Positions 28,889-34,915 of a stretch of 34,915 nucleotides of DNA are shown here, piece after piece. Every line of letters starts with the position of its first letter. Within the stretch, counting starts at the first letter, position 1. The translations under genes were made by a program, and so were the position numbers. The notes under the pieces were generated by a model. The model did not search any database and was not told the origin of the DNA. It worked only from the letters and a program-made list of their open reading frames with translations. The stretch is taken from positions 1 through 34,915 of the forward strand of contig DTRI01000037.1 in assembly GCA_012966015.1 (NCBI GenBank). Direction: 5' to 3'. Source of the DNA: Flavobacteriales bacterium. GTDB taxonomy: Bacteria; Bacteroidota; Bacteroidia; NORP154.

Positions 28889-28927
28889 GCCTAAATCATG
28901 CGAGGAAAAAGGATCGCTATTTTATTA

Positions 28928-28935
28928 TAAATTTG
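28928..28935 (+). promoter_or_regulatory. Candidate -7 box TAAATTTG upstream of pdhA
   Basis: Exact TAnnTTTG match 24 nt before the ATG at 28959. Confidence 0.4.
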
Positions 28936-28958
28936 CATAATCTGTCAAGAAATACCCA

Positions 28959-29978
28959 ATGCCGAAAACACTCACAAAAACGATGATACGGCCCAAACAT
29001 TCTCAGAAAACCTATCTGGAGTGGTTTCGGTTGATGTATCTTATTCGAAAATTTGAGGAAAAGGCAGGGCAGCTGTATATTCAGCAAAAAATCCGAGGGT
29101 TTTGTCATTTATATATTGGTCAGGAAGCCCTGGTGGCGGGATGTGTTTCAGCTATTAACAAACCGGACAATCTTATTACTGCATACAGAGACCATGCACA
29201 TCCTCTTGGAAAGGGTATGCACCCAAAATATGTAATGGCGGAGCTATATGGAAAAGCTACTGGGTCAACCAAGGGTAAAGGTGGCTCTATGCACATATTC
29301 GATGTGAAGAACAGGCTGTTCGGTGGCCATGCGATTGTTGGTGCGCAAATTCCCCTGGGAGCGGGCATCGCCTTTGCTGAGAAGTACAAAAAGACCCGGG
29401 CAGTTACCCTGTGCTTTATGGGGGATGGTGCAGTGCGGCAGGGGGTACTGCATGAAACATTTAATATGGCAATGACCTGGAGGCTCCCGGTAATATTTGT
29501 CATTGAAAACAACAATTACGCCATGGGTACTTCCGTTAAGCGAACCTCTAACGTAACCGATCTTTACAAGCTGGGCGCCGCTTATGACATGCCTTCCTTT
29601 CCCGTTGATGGAATGCGCTGCGAAAGCGTGCACGAGGCGGTATTAGAGGCGGCGAAAAGGGCCAGAAGTGGCGACGGCCCAACGCTGCTGGAAATGGTAA
29701 CTTGCAGATACAAAGGGCATTCAATGTCTGACCCTGCCAGCTATCGTTCAAAGGAAGAAGTTGAAGAGTACAAGGCACGCGACTGCATTGAACATGTTTT
29801 GGCGGTGATAAAGAAGCATAAGTTCGCAAATGCCAAAGAGCTCGATGCCATCCGTAAAAAGGTAAAAGCACAAATCGATGAATCAGTTACATTTGCCGAA
29901 GAATCTCCGTATCCAGAACTCGATGAGCTGTATAAGGATGTGTACATGCAAGCTGATTATCCTTATATAATTGAATAA
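28959..29978 (+). CDS. pdhA: Pyruvate dehydrogenase E1 component alpha subunit
   Basis: 339 aa; YLIRKFEEKAGQLY, GGSMHIFDVKNRLFGGHAIVGAQIPLGAGIAFAEKY, TPP motif GDGAVRQGVLHETFNMAMTWRLPVIFVIENNNYAMGTS. Confidence 0.96.
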   Translation: MPKTLTKTMIRPKHSQKTYLEWFRLMYLIRKFEEKAGQLYIQQKIRGFCHLYIGQEALVAGCVSAINKPDNLITAYRDHAHPLGKGMHPKYVMAELYGKATGSTKGKGGSMHIFDVKNRLFGGHAIVGAQIPLGAGIAFAEKYKKTRAVTLCFMGDGAVRQGVLHETFNMAMTWRLPVIFVIENNNYAMGTSVKRTSNVTDLYKLGAAYDMPSFPVDGMRCESVHEAVLEAAKRARSGDGPTLLEMVTCRYKGHSMSDPASYRSKEEVEEYKARDCIEHVLAVIKKHKFANAKELDAIRKKVKAQIDESVTFAEESPYPELDELYKDVYMQADYPYIIE

Positions 29979-29981
29979 ATA

Positions 29982-31232
29982 ATGGCCGAAGTTGTAAGAA
30001 TGCCCAAGTTAAGTGATACCATGACCGAAGGTGTTGTGGTAGAGTGGCACAAGAAAGTGGGCGATAAAGTGGAGTCAGGTGACTTGCTGGCAGAAATTGA
30101 AACGGACAAGGCAACGATGGAATTTGAATCATTCCAGGAAGGCGTGCTGTTATATATCGGCGTAAAGAAGGGCCAAACAGCAGCTGTGGATGCAATTTTA
30201 GCTATCCTCGGAAAGAAGGGTGAAAAAATTGACAAAATCCTGAAGGAAGAGAAGAAAAACGGAATACCTAAACCTGTTGAGAAAGAAATAGTGGACTCCG
30301 TAGTGCCACAACCGCCGACTGCAGAACCTGTCGCAACGCTGGCGCCGCAGCCCACTCCAGGGCCTGCTTCCTCTTCTGGTGATAGGGTAAAGGCATCGCC
30401 AATGGCTAAGAAACTAGCCAATGAGAAAGGGGTTAACATCTCGTTCATCAATGGTACAGGTGATGGCGGCAGGGTTACCAAAAAGGATATTGAGAGCTAT
30501 CTACATTCTGCTGCCGGAGGAACCTCGTCCATTTCGGAAGAAAAGTTCACGGAGGTTGGTCTTTCACAAATGCGAAAGACTATTGCTACGAGGCTTGCTG
30601 AAAGCAAGTTTACCGCTCCGCATTTTTACCTGACGGTTCATATAGATATGGACCGGTGTATTGATGCGCGTACCTCTATCAACGCTACGTCGAATGTCAA
30701 GATCTCTTTTAATGATATCGTTATAAAGGCAGCAGCAGCAGCCCTTAGAAAACACCCAGCCATAAATTCCTCCTGGCTCGGCGATCGAATCAGGTATAAT
30801 GAACACATAAATATAGGAGTGGCCATTGCTGTTGAAGATGGGCTTTTGGTGCCCGTTGTGCGTTACGCCGATGGCAAGACACTTACACAGATTAATATCG
30901 AGGTAAAAGATTTTGCTGTAAAAGCCAGGGAAAAAAAGCTTCAGCCAGAAGATTGGGAGGGCAATACGTTTACAGTATCCAATCTGGGCATGTTTGGTGT
31001 TGATCAGTTCACCGCAATTATAAACACCCCGGACGCTTGTATTATGGCAATTAGCGGTATAAGAGAAACGCCAATAGTTAAAAATGGAGCAGTTGTGCCT
31101 GGAAATTTGATGGCTGTTACACTTTCCTGTGATCACAGGGTGGTGGATGGTGTTTCTGGCGCTGAATTTCTGCAGACCTTCAAGCACATGATGGAGAATC
31201 CCGTTCTTTTCCTGGGAGCGAGCTCTATATAA
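29982..31232 (+). CDS. pdhC: Pyruvate dehydrogenase E2 component (dihydrolipoamide acetyltransferase)
   Basis: 416 aa; one lipoyl domain (AEIETDKATMEFES), Pro/Ala linker, E3-binding domain (KASPMAKKLANEKGVNISFINGTGDGGRVTKKDIESYL), catalytic SCDHRVVDGVSGAEFL. Confidence 0.96.
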   Translation: MAEVVRMPKLSDTMTEGVVVEWHKKVGDKVESGDLLAEIETDKATMEFESFQEGVLLYIGVKKGQTAAVDAILAILGKKGEKIDKILKEEKKNGIPKPVEKEIVDSVVPQPPTAEPVATLAPQPTPGPASSSGDRVKASPMAKKLANEKGVNISFINGTGDGGRVTKKDIESYLHSAAGGTSSISEEKFTEVGLSQMRKTIATRLAESKFTAPHFYLTVHIDMDRCIDARTSINATSNVKISFNDIVIKAAAAALRKHPAINSSWLGDRIRYNEHINIGVAIAVEDGLLVPVVRYADGKTLTQINIEVKDFAVKAREKKLQPEDWEGNTFTVSNLGMFGVDQFTAIINTPDACIMAISGIRETPIVKNGAVVPGNLMAVTLSCDHRVVDGVSGAEFLQTFKHMMENPVLFLGASSI

Positions 31233-31267
31233 CAAGCGTTTGAGGTAAGCCGAATACACACACCTAG

Positions 31268-31299
31268 CATATCAGCTGCGAATTGCGAGCTGGCATATG
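31268..31299. repeat. Imperfect inverted repeat CATATCAGCTGCGAATTGCGAGCTGGCATATG
   Basis: Arms CATAT-CAGCT and AGCTG-gC-ATATG, in the pdhC-recG intergenic region. Confidence 0.35.
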
Positions 31300-31365
31300 T
31301 CGGCCATACAGAGCAGTGCCTTCAACCTGATAATGCCGGCACTCTATTACATGCAACATTGTTGT

Positions 31366-31373
31366 TACTTTTG
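31366..31373 (+). promoter_or_regulatory. Candidate -7 box TACTTTTG upstream of recG
   Basis: Exact TAnnTTTG match 32 nt before the ATG at 31405. Confidence 0.45.
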
Positions 31374-31404
31374 TTAGACTAAACAACGCTCAGCTACCAA
31401 TATC

Positions 31405-33513
31405 ATGTCGCTGCAATACCTAGAAACTGCCATTACTTACCTCAAGGGTGTGGGTCCCAAGCGCGCCGATGTTTTAAATAAAGAGCTGGGTGTTTATACG
31501 TTTGGCGACCTCCTCACCGTGTACCCTTTTCGTTATGTGGACCGGACAAAATTCTATAAGATAAGTGAAATAAGCTCCGATCTGCCCTTCATTCAGCTCA
31601 AAGGAAAGATCGTCTCTGTTGAAACGCTGGGGAAGGTTCGGCAGAAACGCCTGGTGGCTCTGTTCAAAGACGATACGGGAATGGTTGAGCTGGTTTGGTT
31701 CCGGGGCATCAGCTGGATTAAGTCGGGATTAAAACCCAATACCGAATACATAGTCTTTGGCAGGCCCAATATTTACAACGGAAAGGTGAATATCCCCCAT
31801 CCGGAAATGGACCCTGTTAATGCGAAAAACAGCACAACAGCGTCAGCCTTACAGGCGGTGTATCCCTCAACAGAAAAGCTGACAGCGAAAGGCCTCAATA
31901 GCAGGGGCATCGGCCTGTTGGTAAAAGAGCTAATGTCTGGCATGCAAGGGACTTTCCCTGAGCCGTTATCAGATGAAATCCTGAAGACGGCTAATCTGTG
32001 CAGCAAAAGAGATGCGTTGATAAATATTCATTTTCCAAAAAGTCCCAATTTATTAAACAAGGCTCAATACCGTTTGAAATTTGAAGAGCTCTTTTTCATT
32101 CAATTGCGATTGCTCATGCTACGGGATTCCCAAAAGCGCAACATCAGGGGTTTCCCCTTTCTTAAAGTGGGTGACTTATTTAATCAATTCTATAAGGATG
32201 TTTTGCCATTCGACTTAACGGGTGCACAGAAACGTGTAATGAAAGAAATAAGAGAAGACATTGGGTCTGGCAAACAAATGAATCGTCTGTTACAGGGGGA
32301 TGTGGGAAGTGGCAAGACGCTTGTTGCGTTAATGTCCATGCTGATTGCATTGGACAACAGGTACCAGGCCTGCATGATGGCCCCCACAGAAATTCTGGCA
32401 AACCAGCATTACCAAACCATCAGCCAGTTTGTCGATGCGCTGGGAATAAGGGTGGCACTGTTGACAGGCTCCACCACAGCAGCCAAAAGAAAAGAGCTCC
32501 ATGCTGCACTTGAATCAGGAGAAATCAATGTTTTGCTCGGCACGCATGCCCTGATAGAGGACAAGGTAAAATTTAACAATTTGGGCATGGTGATAATAGA
32601 TGAGCAGCATAGGTTTGGTGTAGCCCAGCGTGCAAGGCTTTGGAAAAAGAGCGAAAACAATCCGCCACACATTTTGATTATGACGGCAACTCCTATTCCC
32701 CGAACCCTTGCCATGACGCTTTACGGCGACCTGGATGTTTCCGTGATTGACGAATTACCTCCAGGGCGAAAAGAAATAAAAACCATTCATCGATATGATA
32801 CTTCGCGGCTAAAGGTGTTTGGTTTCATGAAAGAGCAAATAAAAAAGGGGCGGCAGATCTATGTAGTGTATCCGCTCATACAGGAATCTGAAAAGCTGGA
32901 TTACAAAGATTTAATGGATGGATATGAAAGCATTACCAGAGAATTTCCCATACCCGAATACCAGATCAGCATTGTGCATGGAAAGATGAAATCAGATGTA
33001 AAAGAGTTTGAGATGCAGCGGTTTGCCCGGGGAAAAACACAAATCATGGTGGCAACCAACGTAATCGAGGTGGGCGTGGATGTGGCCAATGCAACAGTTA
33101 TGGTATTGGAAAGCGCCGAGAGATTTGGGCTGTCACAGCTGCATCAGCTCCGCGGCAGAGTAGGCCGGGGTGCCGACCAATCTTACTGTATTTTAATGAC
33201 CGACGACAAGCTAAGCAGCAACAGCAAGCTGAGAATGGAGACGCTGGTCCGCACCAATGATGGTTTTGAAATTGCTGACGTGGACATGAAATTGAGGGGC
33301 CCCGGTGATTTAGAGGGAACTCAACAAAGCGGAACGCTGGAGCTGAAGATCGCAGACATTGTTAGAGACGGACAGATTATACAGTATGCCAGAGAATTGG
33401 CAACGAAAACCCTGCACGAAGATCCCCTCTTAAAGGCCCCGCCAAATTCAAATATGGCTGTGCAGCTGGCGACTTTAAACAAATACCACAAGGACTGGAG
33501 TCAGATTTCATGA
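31405..33513 (+). CDS. recG: ATP-dependent DNA helicase RecG
   Basis: 702 aa; GVGPKRADVLNKELG; Walker A LLQGDVGSGKTLVAL; DEQH box; MTATPIPRTLAMTLYGDLDVSVIDELPPGRK; QLHQLRGRVGRG; LRGPGDLEGTQQSG. Confidence 0.98.
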   Translation: MSLQYLETAITYLKGVGPKRADVLNKELGVYTFGDLLTVYPFRYVDRTKFYKISEISSDLPFIQLKGKIVSVETLGKVRQKRLVALFKDDTGMVELVWFRGISWIKSGLKPNTEYIVFGRPNIYNGKVNIPHPEMDPVNAKNSTTASALQAVYPSTEKLTAKGLNSRGIGLLVKELMSGMQGTFPEPLSDEILKTANLCSKRDALINIHFPKSPNLLNKAQYRLKFEELFFIQLRLLMLRDSQKRNIRGFPFLKVGDLFNQFYKDVLPFDLTGAQKRVMKEIREDIGSGKQMNRLLQGDVGSGKTLVALMSMLIALDNRYQACMMAPTEILANQHYQTISQFVDALGIRVALLTGSTTAAKRKELHAALESGEINVLLGTHALIEDKVKFNNLGMVIIDEQHRFGVAQRARLWKKSENNPPHILIMTATPIPRTLAMTLYGDLDVSVIDELPPGRKEIKTIHRYDTSRLKVFGFMKEQIKKGRQIYVVYPLIQESEKLDYKDLMDGYESITREFPIPEYQISIVHGKMKSDVKEFEMQRFARGKTQIMVATNVIEVGVDVANATVMVLESAERFGLSQLHQLRGRVGRGADQSYCILMTDDKLSSNSKLRMETLVRTNDGFEIADVDMKLRGPGDLEGTQQSGTLELKIADIVRDGQIIQYARELATKTLHEDPLLKAPPNSNMAVQLATLNKYHKDWSQIS

Positions 33514-33521
33514 TTACCTGC

Positions 33522-33597
33522 AATTCTGAGCAGGGCGAAGAATCTTTGGTTCCTCAACAACTAGATTCTTCGCCTCACCTGAGGCTCGCTCAGAATT
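33522..33597. repeat. Palindromic intergenic element (REP/MITE-like) after recG
   Basis: AATTCTGAGC..GGCGAAGAATCT .. AGATTCTTCGCC..GCTCAGAATT with a short loop and a nested palindrome CCTCACCTGAGG in the right arm. Confidence 0.6.
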
Positions 33598-33611
33598 ACG
33601 GTTGGATTGCA

Positions 33612-33619
33612 TACTTTTG
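33612..33619 (+). promoter_or_regulatory. Candidate -7 box TACTTTTG upstream of the 33642 gene
   Basis: Exact TAnnTTTG match 23 nt before the ATG. Confidence 0.4.
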
Positions 33620-33641
33620 CCAAAGCATAAAGAGCTAAATA

Positions 33642-34190
33642 ATGAAGCACACATTAGCAATAACAATCCTGGCGGCCTTCTCGCTTACGGGCTTTGTAAA
33701 ACAGGAATCCCCGGCTGTAGATAATGAAAAGTTTTGCAATACGCTTCAGGCGCTGCTCGGCGCTGCTTCAGCGGGTTTTGAATCGATCAAGGGTACCGCA
33801 ACCGAGAGAATGATTACGGGAAACAAAAAATCATTCTTCATTTCAAAAGTCAGCTTCGGTAACGGAAGTGATTGCTACATCAACACTTCTGAAGCCTATC
33901 CAGAGTGCGAATGTATTTTGGCAAGTGACAGCAGAATAACTCCAGAACTGATTGCTGAGTACAACAGCTATAAAGGAGCAGTAGAAGCCTGTCTTCCTAC
34001 GGGATGGAGAATTGCTGAGCAAGACAGTACCAACAATGCTTATCTAAAGGGAAGAAAATACAAAAAGTTGGTGGTGCGCGAAGATATCACGGGCAAAAAG
34101 GTGAAGTTCCACCTGTATATGTACAGCAGCATGATAGAGAAGAAGAGGGTTGTTGAGCTAAAGATTGAAGGAATAGGCAAGAAGCAATAA
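33642..34190 (+). CDS. Hypothetical secreted protein
   Basis: 182 aa; short N-terminal hydrophobic signal (MKHTLAITILAAFSLTGFV); two-gene unit with the following methyltransferase. Confidence 0.6.
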   Translation: MKHTLAITILAAFSLTGFVKQESPAVDNEKFCNTLQALLGAASAGFESIKGTATERMITGNKKSFFISKVSFGNGSDCYINTSEAYPECECILASDSRITPELIAEYNSYKGAVEACLPTGWRIAEQDSTNNAYLKGRKYKKLVVREDITGKKVKFHLYMYSSMIEKKRVVELKIEGIGKKQ

Positions 34191-34191
34191 A

Positions 34192-34915
34192 TTGAAGAGC
34201 CTTATACAATACATCCTTCAGAAAACCTTGGGTTTTCAAAATTACCTCTTCATTTTTTCGTTGTTCAAGATTAAGACACTACAGTACGACGAGAAAGAAC
34301 GCGACTTTCTTCTTTTTTGCGAAAGCATAGAAGAAAAAGGCGTTATTCTAGATATTGGCGCCAATATTGGAATCATGACTGCCATCCTTGGTATGCGCTT
34401 TGAAGATTCTGCAGTAATTTCCATAGAGCCCATCCCTCACAATATTTTGGCCTTAAAAAGGGTTATCTCTTTTTTAAATCTCAAAAACGTTAAGATTATG
34501 GAAATCGCTCTTGGTTCATCAGATGAAGAAGTTGAAATGGTGCTCCCCGTTCACAGCGGGGTAAAAAAACAAGGCCTGAGTCATGTTGTTGGCGACAACG
34601 ATGCTCCTGAGGGTGAGAAGTTCACGGTGCCAAGTACTCGGCTTGACAGCTTAACAAGCTCCTTCCCCGATAAGGTTGTCGCAATTAAGCTCGACGTAGA
34701 AAACCATGAATACGAGGTGCTGGAAGGGGGAAGAGAGCTCATTCAGGAGAGCCGTCCTATGATATACACAGAGCTATGGGACAATGAGAACCGCTCTAAG
34801 TGCATAGAATTGTTGGCCGGTTTGAACTATTTGCCCTATATCTACGTAAGCGGAAAACCTGTGAAATATGACGCAGACATTCACAACACGCAAAACTTCC
34901 TGTTTCTTCCCAACA
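34192..34915 (+). CDS. FkbM family methyltransferase (3' end truncated by window; probable TTG start)
   Basis: Frame 1 open to the window edge: LKSLIQYILQKTLGFQNYLF...GVILDIGANIGIMTAILGMRFEDSAVISIEPIPHNILALKRVI...STRLDSLTSSFPDKVVAIKLDVENHEYEVLEGGRELIQESRPMIYTELWDNENR. Absent from the ORF track. Confidence 0.88.
   Translation, partial: MKSLIQYILQKTLGFQNYLFIFSLFKIKTLQYDEKERDFLLFCESIEEKGVILDIGANIGIMTAILGMRFEDSAVISIEPIPHNILALKRVISFLNLKNVKIMEIALGSSDEEVEMVLPVHSGVKKQGLSHVVGDNDAPEGEKFTVPSTRLDSLTSSFPDKVVAIKLDVENHEYEVLEGGRELIQESRPMIYTELWDNENRSKCIELLAGLNYLPYIYVSGKPVKYDADIHNTQNFLFLPN

Noticed and set aside
29963-30481. 172-aa minus-strand ORF opposite the pdhA/pdhC junction
   Set aside because: Low-complexity Ser/Pro/Thr composition expected from the reverse of Glu/Lys/Ala-rich E2 linker DNA.
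28959-31232. Missing E1 beta subunit between pdhA and pdhC as a defect
   Set aside because: From memory, pdhA-pdhC adjacency with pdhB elsewhere is common in Bacteroidetes; not unusual without whole-genome data.
30564-31259. 231-aa minus-strand ORF opposite pdhC
   Set aside because: Antisense to clear pdhC coding sequence with no family features.
1-34915. tRNA, rRNA, CRISPR arrays, transposases, phage genes or toxin-antitoxin pairs
   Set aside because: None recognised on either strand by eye; a tRNAscan/Infernal/CRISPR search would be needed to exclude small RNAs.

Overview
This is a Bacteroidetes-type chromosomal window, judged from the type IX secretion (T9SS) genes, TAnnTTTG -7 boxes and gene content. 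Most of it is core genes: pheT, a GT4-like glycosyltransferase, a frameshifted rnhB, a DUF3352-like propeller protein, an OmpA/TSP3 outer-membrane protein, a LysM glucosaminidase, porU, porV, ispF, cdd, pdhA, pdhC, recG and a partial FkbM methyltransferase. The best candidate for an under-described system is a tightly packed six-gene minus-strand operon at about 19983-28104. In transcription order it encodes a lipoprotein with two CxxC-bearing repeats, a VTC-domain (polyphosphate-polymerase-like) protein, a DUF4956 membrane protein, a PKD/T9SS-sorted surface protein, a CotH-kinase protein with lamin-tail domains and a T9SS sorting tail, and a DUF2490 beta-barrel. It sits between porU-porV-ispF and cdd-pdhA-pdhC. 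Other points of interest are a single-base frameshift in rnhB, several likely TTG starts (one gene is absent from the ORF track), palindromic intergenic elements, and a palindrome made of two convergent stop codons. No tRNA, rRNA, CRISPR array or transposase was recognised. All family calls come from reading translated motifs; no searches were run.
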